DNA from: an uncultured Bacteroidales bacterium
Lineage (GTDB): Bacteria; Bacteroidota; Bacteroidia; Bacteroidales; UBA932
NCBI GenBank assembly: GCA_945983015.1
Contig: CAMFSN010000015.1
Location: 1-21,481 of the forward strand
DNA length: 21,481 bases
Reading direction: 5' to 3'
The notes below the pieces were generated by a model. The model saw nothing but the letters and a program-made list of their open reading frames with translations, was not told where the DNA came from and ran no database searches. The translations under genes and the position numbers were made by a program. Of the stretch, positions 14,270-21,481 are shown piece by piece (positions within the stretch are counted from its first letter, which is position 1; every line of letters starts with the position of its first letter).

Positions 14270-15136
14270 TTAGTCGATGTTAGCGATTTCAGCCTTGTAG
14301 AGAGCGTCAGCCTCTTCTGTGCTGAGAGCGCGGCTGTAGAGGCGAAGTTCGTCAATCTGTGCTCCGTCAAGCCAACCCATCCACTCGTCCTGTGCTCCGT
14401 CGAGAAGCCTTGGCATCCATACTCCGATAGCGATCTGCTCTGCATTAGAGAAAGTAAGGTCACCGGTAGGGTTCTCTCCGATTTTGCAAGTAACAGCGGT
14501 TTCAGGAGTAACATCGGCGCCATTAACATATACGTGATACTCTGATGTTACATTATCATAGGCAAAGATGAGATGATTCCAGCGGCCTGCAGGATAGCAT
14601 TCTGCATAGTCTCCGTTCCAGGCCTTCCAGAACTCAGGTGCATCGCTGTGACGGAAGCAGGTCTTATAGGTAAGATAGCCTGCACCTTCATCTGTACGGT
14701 CAATTGATAAAGAAAGATTACCCCAGAAATGATTATCAGAATTGGTAATCTGGAAATACATTGGAACCGGTGCCTGGGAGTATGGAATCTCCGGCTGCTT
14801 GATCCAAGCAGAGAGAGTGAAAGCCTTGAGAGTCTTGATAGGGCTGTCTTCAGAAAGGTTATAGAGAAGGTACTGGTTCTCTCCACCTGTGAAGGATTTG
14901 CCGTTACGGCCTGCTACGAAGTTGGCCTCAGAGGTTACACCCTTATCTGCAAGAGTAAGTCCACCTACGGCTACCTCTTCAGATTCGAATGGAAGATATG
15001 CTACGAGAGCGTCTTTGGCGACAGTAATCTCCTGCTTCTTGTTAGCGTCATTATTACCGTCCTGATTGTTGTCTTTAGTACAAGACATAGCGCAAAGTGC
15101 AAGTGCGGCTGCGCAAAGTGCAAAATACTTTTTCAT
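14270..15136 (-). CDS. LamG (concanavalin A-like) domain lipoprotein, candidate surface glycan-binding protein
   Basis: A 288-aa lipoprotein: signal peptide with lipobox AMSC (Cys19), then an Asp/Asn-rich flexible linker (about 20-36) and one LamG/laminin-G-like jelly-roll (about 43-285). Diagnostic strands are FTLSAWIKQPE, RWNHLIFAYDNVTSEYHVYVNG and the closing GAQIDELRLYSRALSTEEADALY. No glycosidase catalytic signature is seen, so binding is more likely than hydrolysis. It sits directly after SusD, the usual slot for a surface glycan-binding protein, with a 40-bp gap, and is followed by a strong hairpin. In this PUL it would capture beta-1,2-glucan at the cell surface. The fold is clear; the ligand is inferred from neighbours. 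Confidence 0.85.
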   Translation of the reverse strand: MKKYFALCAAALALCAMSCTKDNNQDGNNDANKKQEITVAKDALVAYLPFESEEVAVGGLTLADKGVTSEANFVAGRNGKSFTGGENQYLLYNLSEDSPIKTLKAFTLSAWIKQPEIPYSQAPVPMYFQITNSDNHFWGNLSLSIDRTDEGAGYLTYKTCFRHSDAPEFWKAWNGDYAECYPAGRWNHLIFAYDNVTSEYHVYVNGADVTPETAVTCKIGENPTGDLTFSNAEQIAIGVWMPRLLDGAQDEWMGWLDGAQIDELRLYSRALSTEEADALYKAEIANID

Positions 15137-15176
15137 AAAAATGTTAGTAAATAGTTATAAAAAATGGTTTATATCA

Positions 15177-16664
15177 CTAATATATATATCCCGCGGAAGG
15201 CTCGAGAGCCTTGTTCAGGGTAAGTTGTTCTGAAGGGATAGGGAAATGTCCGAAGAAATTGGTCTTTGCCTTTGGCTTTTGAACTCCCACGACTTCAGCC
15301 ACCTTTCCGAGCCTTATCAGGTCGAAGATACGGTTGTTCTCCAAGGCCAATTCCGCCCTTCTCTCATCTATGATATTATCGATGCTGGCGGCAGTTCTGG
15401 CAATTCCGGCCCTGTCCTGTACCAGGTGAAGGGCATCGTCGGCACTCAGACCGCAATCTCCTGAGGGAGCCCCATTGGCCAGAGCCTCGGCGTAGATGAG
15501 AAGTATCTCGGCATAGCGGATAAGTCTGATGTTATGGTCATAGCCATAGGCATTGGTGTTAAAGGTATTAAACTCGCTTGGGGTATATACTTTTCCGTTA
15601 TAATACTCGTTAGGACATTTGTCGGAGATATAGTCCCCTTCCGGAGTGGTTGTACCCCTCTGCAGGAAGGTGATGTCTATTCGCTTGCCCTCTCCCCTGC
15701 CTTCAAGGAAGGTCTTGAGATTATTATTAGGCACATTGAAGCCCCAACCCTGCATATTCGAAGGAGTGTTGCTTCTCGGGCCCTGATAATAGGCGTACTC
15801 CATATAAGGTGCGTCTCCGGTGGTCTGTCCCAGGTCTGAGCTTTCAATCTCCATCAAGGACTCCTCGCATCCCTCTCCATCTATGGAGAAAAGATAGCGG
15901 TAGTCGCTGACCAGTTTAAATTTGTCGGACTTTATAATCTCGTTGGAAGCAGTAGCTGCAGTATTCCAATCCCCCATATACATTGCAGCCTTGGCCTTGA
16001 GAGCGAGGGCGGTGTATTTGGTATAGCGGCATCCCCAAGCCTTGGAATAAGAAGCAGGGAGAGTGTCGATAGCCTCGTCCAAATTCTTAAGGATATAGGC
16101 ATAGAGATCTTCCTTGCTTGCAGCCGGATTATCGGCCAGTTCATCAGAAGTCATACCGTAGCGCACGATAGGAACTTCCCCGAAAGTCCGGTACAGCCAA
16201 GTGTAGGCGAAGGCCCGAATGACTTTGGCCTCATTTGCACATTCGCGGGCGTAGAGTTTGTTTTCCTCTGTCTTCATCGCCTCGCAGTAAAGGCCCTCCT
16301 GGTAGATGGCATTGTTAGCCGCGGAGATGATGTTATAGTAACCTGTCCACAGGCTGTTGAAGGCATAGTTACCTGGAGTAAAAGTATATTCGTCGAGTTC
16401 CTTTGCCGGAGCACTGTCATCTGGAGTGGAACCTTTGTCCGAATCGTCTGAAGATATGTCTCCGACCATTATGTAAGGGAACCAGATATTGCTTCTCATC
16501 TGGGCATAGGCGGCGCTTACCGGCTGGAAGATATTCTCAGCCTTTGTATAGTCCACGCCTGTGGATGGCAAGCTGCCTTCCACTCTGATGTTCAAAAAAT
16601 CTTCGCAAGAGGCAGAGATTATCATTACTGCCGCCAGAGCCATTATATTTATAAATCTTTTCAT
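15177..16664 (-). CDS. SusD/RagB-family glycan-binding lipoprotein
   Basis: SusD-like outer-membrane lipoprotein that sits as a lid on its SusC partner and delivers glycan. The signal peptide ends in lipobox ISASC (Cys20), followed by EDFLNI, typical of the mature SusD N terminus. The TPR-rich core is recognisable by YYNIISAANNAIY, ECANEAKVIRAFAYTWLYRTFGEVPIV and ALALKAKAAMYMGDW. The C-terminal hallmarks are ERRAELALENNRIFDLIRLGK and the final FPIPSEQLTLNKALEPSAGYIY. At 495 aa it is of normal length. It follows the SusC gene by 11 bp, consistent with coexpression. The predicted ligand is beta-1,2-glucan, from the flanking GH144 and GH3 genes. Confidence 0.96.
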   Translation of the reverse strand: MKRFINIMALAAVMIISASCEDFLNIRVEGSLPSTGVDYTKAENIFQPVSAAYAQMRSNIWFPYIMVGDISSDDSDKGSTPDDSAPAKELDEYTFTPGNYAFNSLWTGYYNIISAANNAIYQEGLYCEAMKTEENKLYARECANEAKVIRAFAYTWLYRTFGEVPIVRYGMTSDELADNPAASKEDLYAYILKNLDEAIDTLPASYSKAWGCRYTKYTALALKAKAAMYMGDWNTAATASNEIIKSDKFKLVSDYRYLFSIDGEGCEESLMEIESSDLGQTTGDAPYMEYAYYQGPRSNTPSNMQGWGFNVPNNNLKTFLEGRGEGKRIDITFLQRGTTTPEGDYISDKCPNEYYNGKVYTPSEFNTFNTNAYGYDHNIRLIRYAEILLIYAEALANGAPSGDCGLSADDALHLVQDRAGIARTAASIDNIIDERRAELALENNRIFDLIRLGKVAEVVGVQKPKAKTNFFGHFPIPSEQLTLNKALEPSAGYIY

Positions 16665-16675
16665 CTCTCTAGCTC

Positions 16676-19600
16676 TTAAAAGTTAACACTGATACCTGCG
16701 GTATAGATAGACTGCATAGGATATACGCTGTTATCTATGCCGGAACTGATAGCCGAGCCTCCGATCTCGGTAGTGAAACCATTGTATCGGAAGATACTTA
16801 CAGGACGCTGTGCTGAGACATAAGCCCTGATGCTCCTGGCCCATTTCATTCCGCTGAAAGTATATCCAATCTGAATGTTGTTAATGGTCAGAGAAGAAGC
16901 GTCCTCCAGATAGAAAGTGTTACAGGTCTGGATGAAAGAGGTTCCGGCAGCCTCTGCTGAAGGATATGTATTCGAAGGATTGTCTGCCGTCCATCTGTTG
17001 TTATAAAAATCTACATCGTAGTTAGCTTCGGAGAAAATTCCACGCTGCATACGCTTGTAGTTAAGAATCTTGTTTCCTATCTGGGCATTCAGCAGCATAC
17101 TGAAATCCCAGTTCTTGTAGTTCAGGCCCACATTGAAACCTAAGATGAGCCAAGGCAGAGGGCTTCCCAGATAAGTGATGTCATCCTTGTTTACGGAACC
17201 ATCTCCGCTGACATCCTCATATTTGAAATAACCTGCATCTTTAATGGTCTGGTTGACAGGATCCTGGAGAGCCTCCTTTTCAGAAGCATAGACTCCCGCT
17301 ACCTTATAGCCCCAGAAGCCGCCGATAGGATAGCCCACTGCGGCACGGGTGGCGTAATTACCTTGAATGGATGTACCTGGAACATAGTCATTGCCACTGA
17401 GTTCCAGACCATTAAGTTTTGTCACCTCATTGTGGTTCAGGGTGGCGTTAAGACCTAGATTGTAGGAGAAATCCTCGCTGAGTTTGTCGCTCCAGTTCAA
17501 GGAGAGTTCCATTCCAAGGTTCATAACGGAACCATTGTTAGCAAGCAAAGTGGTAGTTCCGCCACCTGCGGCGATAGGAGTATAGAAGACTACGTTGTCA
17601 GTCACGCGGTCGTAGATGTCCAATTCTCCACGCAGTCGGTTTGAGAAACTGGCGAAATCCAAGCCAATGTTAGCCTCGGTCACAACCTCCCATTTGAGGT
17701 AGTTGTTATATACGGTCTGCGCACCCACTCCATCGTAAACGATGTCTCCGAACACTGCCGATGCCCCCATTCCGCTTGAGCCCAGGATGGTGGAAGAATT
17801 GGCAGGCACGTTGTCATTACCAAGCATACCCCAGGAGGCTCTGATTTTAAGGTAGTCAAAGGCTCTCTGCTCGCTCATGAAATCCTCGTCCGAAATGTTC
17901 CAGGCAAGTCCCAGGGATGGGAATACTCCCCATTTCTCCTGATACTTGGAAGAGCCGTCGGCACGAAGGGTAAAGGTAGCCAGATACTTGTCGGAGTGAT
18001 TATAAGTACCACGGGCAAAGAAGGATACTCCATTATAACGGCTTCCACCGTCGCCTGTCTGCTGATTCTTGCTGGAACCATTCTTCAAGTACAGAGAGGC
18101 CTCGTCGAAGTAAGCCACGGAGTTTCTGGTACCGTAGAGATAACGGCTGTTCTGAGTCCTGATGGAATTACCGAGCATAAGGGACCAGCTCTGATTGTCC
18201 TTTCTTCCATTATAGCTCAGGACATTGTCTATTATCTGATTGATGGCATAGGAATAGGTCTTGGTAAGGGAAGAAGTGTTCACGCTCTGGCTTCCTCCCA
18301 CATTGTATTCCGGAGTGTAGCTTCTGCCATCCGCAAAATAGAAGTCGAAATTATAGGAGGTCTTGAAAGAAAGAACATCCGGCAGGATTGTGAACTCGGC
18401 ATAAGCTGCAAGCATCTCCTTTAATCCGCTTTCTGCCGAATTGTAGTAATAGGCATTGGCAATAGGGTTACCGTAGGCATTGGCAAATCCATAGAGCTGA
18501 GGCGAGTCGAACTTCACAGGATAGGCATCCTCATTCGCCTCATTGTAAACGTTATATACAGGAGGATTCAGGAAGGCCTGATAGAATGCGTTGCCGTTAT
18601 AGTTGTTCTTTGTGTGACGGGAGAGCACTGAATTTACACCCATTTTAAGCCAAGAGGTCATCTTCTGATCCAGGCGGGTGCGGATATTGATTCTCGAATA
18701 GTCATTATTACTGTGATTCATAATGCCATCCTGGTAGAAGTAGCTCAAACCCACAGAATAATTTGTGTTGTCGGAAGCTCCGGACAGGTCCACCGAGTGA
18801 TTTGTGGTAAAGGCTGGGCGTACCAACTCCGAATACCAGTCAGTATCTCCGCTAAAATCTGAGACATCGAGAGGACTCCATCCAAGGGTATTGGTGTTAG
18901 CCTCATTACGTAATTCCACATACTGGGCCGTATTACACAGGTCCATAATGTTAAGTGGCAGCTGCACACCGGCGTAGCCTTCATAATTGATGCTGAGGTG
19001 GTCACGGCTACCCTTCTTGGTGGTAACCAGGATCACGCCGTTAGCCGCACGCACACCATAGATAGCTGCTGCAGAGGCATCCTTGAGCACTGTCAGACTC
19101 TCGATGTCGCTTGAAGACAGAAAGTCGATGTTATCCTGGAACACTCCATCTACTACATATAGAGGGGTGGCATAATCGCTGATGGAACCCACTCCACGAA
19201 CCTTTACTTTAGGTGAAGCTCCCGGAGCACCACTGTTGATAACCTGCACACCGCTGACCATTCCCTGAAGAGCTGCCATAGGACTGGAAGCAGCCTGCTT
19301 TGTCAGTTCTCCACCTTTGACGGTAACGATAGGTGCAGTGAGGTCCTTAGCTTTCTGCGTGCCGTAACCTACTACGACACTCTCTTCGAGCAAAAGATTG
19401 TCCATCTCGAGTACCACATCAATCTGGCTTCTTCCTGCCACGGCCACTTCTTTTTCGATGAAGCCCTGGAAGAAAAATACCAATACGGCATCTTGAGGCA
19501 CTTCTATGGAATAACGGCCGTCAAAATCGGTAATAACCCCGTTTGTCGTACCTTTTTCCATAACTGCCGCCTGGTAAAGAGGATACTCCTCATTGTCCAG

Positions 19601-19684
19601 AACCGTTCCTTCCACCTTGATGGTTTGTGCTCCGAGTGTAACACTGGCGCAAATCAAGGCAAATAATACAGTTAAACGTTTCAT
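16676..19684 (-). CDS. SusC/RagA-family TonB-dependent outer-membrane transporter
   Basis: TonB-dependent importer for oligosaccharides, paired with the SusD that follows. The signal peptide is cleaved near LGA/QTI (residue 19). Residues about 22-93 form a carboxypeptidase-regulatory-like beta domain (VEGTVLDNEEYPL...TDFDGRYSI). ESVVVGYGTQ (101-110) precedes the plug, which carries VKVRGVGSI, LYVVDGVF and the SusC signature around SLTVLKDASAAAIYGVRAANG (about 197-216). The remaining roughly 770 residues are a 22-strand barrel ending in Phe1002 (GISVNF). There is no N-terminal STN domain, so anti-sigma/ECF signalling through this receptor is unlikely. It is 9 bp downstream of the leading GH144-like gene. 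1002 aa is normal. Confidence 0.97.
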   Translation of the reverse strand: MKRLTVLFALICASVTLGAQTIKVEGTVLDNEEYPLYQAAVMEKGTTNGVITDFDGRYSIEVPQDAVLVFFFQGFIEKEVAVAGRSQIDVVLEMDNLLLEESVVVGYGTQKAKDLTAPIVTVKGGELTKQAASSPMAALQGMVSGVQVINSGAPGASPKVKVRGVGSISDYATPLYVVDGVFQDNIDFLSSSDIESLTVLKDASAAAIYGVRAANGVILVTTKKGSRDHLSINYEGYAGVQLPLNIMDLCNTAQYVELRNEANTNTLGWSPLDVSDFSGDTDWYSELVRPAFTTNHSVDLSGASDNTNYSVGLSYFYQDGIMNHSNNDYSRINIRTRLDQKMTSWLKMGVNSVLSRHTKNNYNGNAFYQAFLNPPVYNVYNEANEDAYPVKFDSPQLYGFANAYGNPIANAYYYNSAESGLKEMLAAYAEFTILPDVLSFKTSYNFDFYFADGRSYTPEYNVGGSQSVNTSSLTKTYSYAINQIIDNVLSYNGRKDNQSWSLMLGNSIRTQNSRYLYGTRNSVAYFDEASLYLKNGSSKNQQTGDGGSRYNGVSFFARGTYNHSDKYLATFTLRADGSSKYQEKWGVFPSLGLAWNISDEDFMSEQRAFDYLKIRASWGMLGNDNVPANSSTILGSSGMGASAVFGDIVYDGVGAQTVYNNYLKWEVVTEANIGLDFASFSNRLRGELDIYDRVTDNVVFYTPIAAGGGTTTLLANNGSVMNLGMELSLNWSDKLSEDFSYNLGLNATLNHNEVTKLNGLELSGNDYVPGTSIQGNYATRAAVGYPIGGFWGYKVAGVYASEKEALQDPVNQTIKDAGYFKYEDVSGDGSVNKDDITYLGSPLPWLILGFNVGLNYKNWDFSMLLNAQIGNKILNYKRMQRGIFSEANYDVDFYNNRWTADNPSNTYPSAEAAGTSFIQTCNTFYLEDASSLTINNIQIGYTFSGMKWARSIRAYVSAQRPVSIFRYNGFTTEIGGSAISSGIDNSVYPMQSIYTAGISVNF

Positions 19685-19693
19685 ATTGCTTAT

Positions 19694-21283
19694 TTAGTTT
19701 GTTGTGTAATACATTCCCAGTGCATCCATACCCCTTATAAATTCAGGAGAACTCGTAAAGAGCTCCCAGAGCAGACCGGAGCGATAATTCTCTATCATAA
19801 CGGCGATAGGTCCCTGATCTATGGCCAGATAACTCTTGACGACCTGCTGTCCCTCTACCAGAGAAGGATTATAGGAGTCATAGAAACCCATAGGACCGAA
19901 TACCTTTTCTCCCAGATCGTAATAGAGATGTCTCAAGCACTGAAGGGACTCTTCCGGAGTATATACTATGGAAGCGATGGCAGCGGTAGGAGAAACCGTA
20001 CCGTTTTCCGCATCTGTTCCTGGATGATGGCTAGTGTAACCCACCAGGGCATCATCTGAAGAAGTGAATCCCCAGAGATCTGCTCCAAGCCCCTTGTGTC
20101 CCTTAGGGTTCTCGATAGCATAATTGTAATGTATGAGGGCGTGGGCACGGTTTCGCTCAAAAAAGTCTGTCTCTCCGTCTGTAATCTTAGGATCCAGACC
20201 CATCCAGGAATAATGGGTGAAGAAAAGAGGTCCGCCATATTCCATTCCCAGAGGCAACTCTATGCCGTAATAAGATTTACCATTATAATAATAGTCGGAA
20301 TTCTTATAGCTGTTTTCATATACTCGCCAGCTGATAGGGTAATCCAGCGAAGCCGCTGCAAGAAAATAGGTAATGAAACACTCATCGAAACCCTTGATTC
20401 TGTGATTCATTTTCCATCCATAATTTTTAGACCAATGCCAATACAGCGCATCCTCTCTGCCTCTGGTAAACCAAGACCATTGCACGCCTCTAATCAGTCT
20501 GTCAATGCGCACATACATATCAGGCTGCTCGAATTTGAGGTACTGCTTCAGACAGATAAGCCCTTCTACCAGAAAAGCGGTCTCCACCAGGTCAGCCCCA
20601 TCGTCATACTTGCTGAATGGGCGAACCTTGCGATTGGTAGCATCATACCAATGAGCCCAGGCGCCGTGGAATCGTTCGCTGGTCTCCAGAAAAGAAACTA
20701 TCCTATCAAAAAGGCTGTTTGCCTGTTCAGCGCTTATATAGCCCCTTTCCCTTGCAGCGATAAGGGCCATAATGCCAAATCCGGTACCTCCAGTGGTAAT
20801 GATGTCTCCGCCAAGGGTGGAATTGCTTCTTTCGCGGGCACAGCCGCTATATTCTTCTGCAAAATCACTGAAATAGCGACTTGTATATTTCTGAGTCATA
20901 TCCAGAAGCAAGTCGTCGCTTTTAGCCGGAACCATCACTGTGTGAGCGAAGGAATCGAGAATGTCCTTATCCAAAGTCTTAGGATTTAGGCCCTGAGGTA
21001 TTACATAGTAAGTGTACTCTTTGTTTAGATCGGATGGGACAGGAGTCCAATCCAGATAAGGAGAAGTGGACTGAGATGAGAGAAATTTCAACTTCTTTCC
21101 ATCTTTGATATAAAAATCGTAAACCGCCCCCTGGGAAGAGTCCCATCTGAACTCGACGTGAGAAGGATAAGCTTCCGCTGAAAAAGCACGGATAGGAGAA
21201 TAAATGGCATCTCCAGAAGACTTTCTGCCGCAAGAGGAAATAGCGCAGAGGCAGATGAAAAATACAAAAAGATTTTTACGCAT
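19694..21283 (-). CDS. GH144-like beta-1,2-glucanase lipoprotein (first copy, operon leader)
   Basis: I start it at ATG 21283 (MRKNLFVFFI...), giving lipobox AISSC and lipidated Cys18; a 15-codon extension upstream has no signal peptide. Residues about 28-118 are an Fn3-like beta domain (VEFRWDSSQGAVYDFYI). The GH144/PF10091-type barrel follows: TTGGTGFG (163-170), HGAWAHW, YDDGADLVET (226-235), LYWHWSKNYGWKMN (280-293), GFDE301, HYSWMGLDP and AIDQGPIAVMIENYRSG. Asp227, Asp228, Asp231 and Glu301 align with the same acids in the second copy and are catalytic candidates. It differs from that copy in its N-terminal domain and in a longer Tyr/Gly-rich loop (about 328-352). As first gene of the operon, before SusC, it may be the surface enzyme that starts polymer breakdown. 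Endo or exo mode cannot be told from sequence. Confidence 0.88.
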   Translation of the reverse strand: MRKNLFVFFICLCAISSCGRKSSGDAIYSPIRAFSAEAYPSHVEFRWDSSQGAVYDFYIKDGKKLKFLSSQSTSPYLDWTPVPSDLNKEYTYYVIPQGLNPKTLDKDILDSFAHTVMVPAKSDDLLLDMTQKYTSRYFSDFAEEYSGCARERSNSTLGGDIITTGGTGFGIMALIAARERGYISAEQANSLFDRIVSFLETSERFHGAWAHWYDATNRKVRPFSKYDDGADLVETAFLVEGLICLKQYLKFEQPDMYVRIDRLIRGVQWSWFTRGREDALYWHWSKNYGWKMNHRIKGFDECFITYFLAAASLDYPISWRVYENSYKNSDYYYNGKSYYGIELPLGMEYGGPLFFTHYSWMGLDPKITDGETDFFERNRAHALIHYNYAIENPKGHKGLGADLWGFTSSDDALVGYTSHHPGTDAENGTVSPTAAIASIVYTPEESLQCLRHLYYDLGEKVFGPMGFYDSYNPSLVEGQQVVKSYLAIDQGPIAVMIENYRSGLLWELFTSSPEFIRGMDALGMYYTTN

Positions 21284-21312
21284 CCGGTTATAGTTTTGTG
21301 TTTCTTCGCTTG

Positions 21313-21320
21313 CAAATATA
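21313..21320 (-). promoter_or_regulatory. PUL operon promoter (-7 TATATTTG)
   Basis: The minus strand reads TATATTTG, an exact TAnnTTTG match. TTAG lies exactly 19 bp upstream (21340-21343), matching three of four bases of the -33 TTTG. The -7 element ends 29 bp before ATG 21283, giving a leader of about 23 nt. The inverted repeats at 21361-21417 lie just upstream of the -33 box. Confidence 0.6.
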
Positions 21321-21360
21321 AAGAGCAAAAACCCTAATTCTAACAGCCGATAAATAATTC

Positions 21361-21417
21361 AAGCCCTATAAATACACCTACCAGAAAAATAGGGCTTAAA
21401 ATCAGACCCTATTTTTC
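21361..21417. repeat. Three-part inverted repeat (ATAGGG/CCCTAT), candidate operator
   Basis: GAAAAATAGGG (21384-21394) and CCCTATTTTTC (21407-21417) form a perfect 11-bp inverted repeat with a 12-bp spacer. The centre arm also forms a perfect 9-bp inverted repeat, ATAGGGCTT (21389-21397), with AAGCCCTAT (21361-21369). One arm is thus shared by two palindromes. The block lies between divergent promoters, directly upstream of the PUL -33 region, so an activator or repressor site is likely. A fourth partial copy, CCCTA, is at 21332-21336. Confidence 0.6.
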
Positions 21418-21439
21418 CACTACCATTAAAATAATTAAT

Positions 21440-21447
21440 TATATTTG
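21440..21447 (+). promoter_or_regulatory. -7 promoter element for the divergent gene at the right edge
   Basis: TATATTTG matches TAnnTTTG exactly and lies 18 bp before the ATG at 21466, nearly the same arrangement as the TATCTTTG before the tlpA-like gene at 9280. No clear -33 box is visible. Confidence 0.5.
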
Positions 21448-21465
21448 TAAAAAATATTTCAAACG

Positions 21466-21481
21466 ATGCGATTCAGAAGCC
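21466..21481 (+). CDS. Start of a divergent plus-strand gene (truncated by window end)
   Basis: ATG at 21466 opens a frame reading M-R-F-R-S before the window ends. Support is positional: an AT-rich leader, a consensus -7 element 18 bp upstream and divergence from a PUL. PUL regulators (hybrid two-component sensors, AraC or LacI types) often sit here, but five residues cannot identify a family. Confidence 0.4.

Noticed and set aside
15137..15176. Internal promoter in front of the LamG lipoprotein gene
   Set aside because: The 40-bp gap is AT-rich but contains no TAnnTTTG match on the minus strand.
16676..19684. Possible ECF sigma/anti-sigma-linked SusC
   Set aside because: The N terminus has only the carboxypeptidase-regulatory-like domain and plug, with no STN domain, and no sigma or anti-sigma gene is seen in the window.
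20096..20989. Open frame of 297 codons on the plus strand, antisense to the leading GH144-like gene
   Set aside because: It lies wholly inside a well-supported gene, has no signal or domain pattern, and its composition is what the reverse of the GH144 codons would give.
21284..21328. 15-codon N-terminal extension of the leading GH144-like protein
   Set aside because: It would run through the predicted -7 promoter element and place the signal peptide internally.

Overview
The window looks like a contig end from a Bacteroidales-type bacterium (phylum Bacteroidota), probably from a metagenome or isolate shotgun assembly. The evidence is a SusC/SusD pair with a surrounding polysaccharide utilisation locus (PUL), many lipoproteins with an SPII lipobox, an absence of strong Shine-Dalgarno sites, and several exact matches to the Bacteroidota -7 promoter element TAnnTTTG. 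The first 47 bases are not genomic. They are an Illumina/Nextera P5-i5 adapter left on the contig.

Left part (49-3822): a secreted M16 zinc peptidase on the minus strand is divergent from a cytoplasmic double-hotdog acyl-ACP thioesterase on the plus strand. Both are bounded by compact hairpin terminators. The thioesterase carries Ile where its family normally has the active-site Asn.

Middle part (3821-10324): two divergent transcription units share a 101-bp promoter region. The minus-strand unit encodes a large orphan lipoprotein, a DUF6029-like outer-membrane beta-barrel and an Omp28-type lipoprotein with a CGWC thioredoxin site. These genes are overlapping or 2 bp apart. The plus-strand unit encodes a TlpA-like thioredoxin (CRPC) and, through an ATGA overlap, a free-standing DsbD-alpha-like domain. 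I read the five genes as a cell-envelope thiol-redox module; this is inference. A tRNA-Pro(CGG) with a full TTTG-N19-TAnnTTTG promoter follows, then a terminator shared with the convergent PUL.

Right part (10331-21481): a six-gene minus-strand PUL in transcription order: GH144-like lipoprotein, SusC, SusD, LamG-domain lipoprotein, a terminator-like hairpin, a second GH144-like lipoprotein, and a GH3 beta-glucosidase lipoprotein. GH144 enzymes act on beta-1,2-glucan and GH3 enzymes can hydrolyse sophorose-type oligosaccharides, so the likely substrate is beta-1,2-glucan, for example the cyclic or osmoregulated glucans of Proteobacteria. Polymer would be cut at the surface, bound by SusD and the LamG protein, imported through SusC, trimmed to short oligosaccharides and split to glucose. 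Upstream of the PUL lies a three-part inverted repeat around ATAGGG/CCCTAT and the first codons of a divergent plus-strand gene, a plausible place for the PUL regulator.

No insertion sequences, CRISPR arrays or prophage genes were seen. There is no gene-free stretch above 300 bases; the longest is the roughly 180-bp PUL upstream region.
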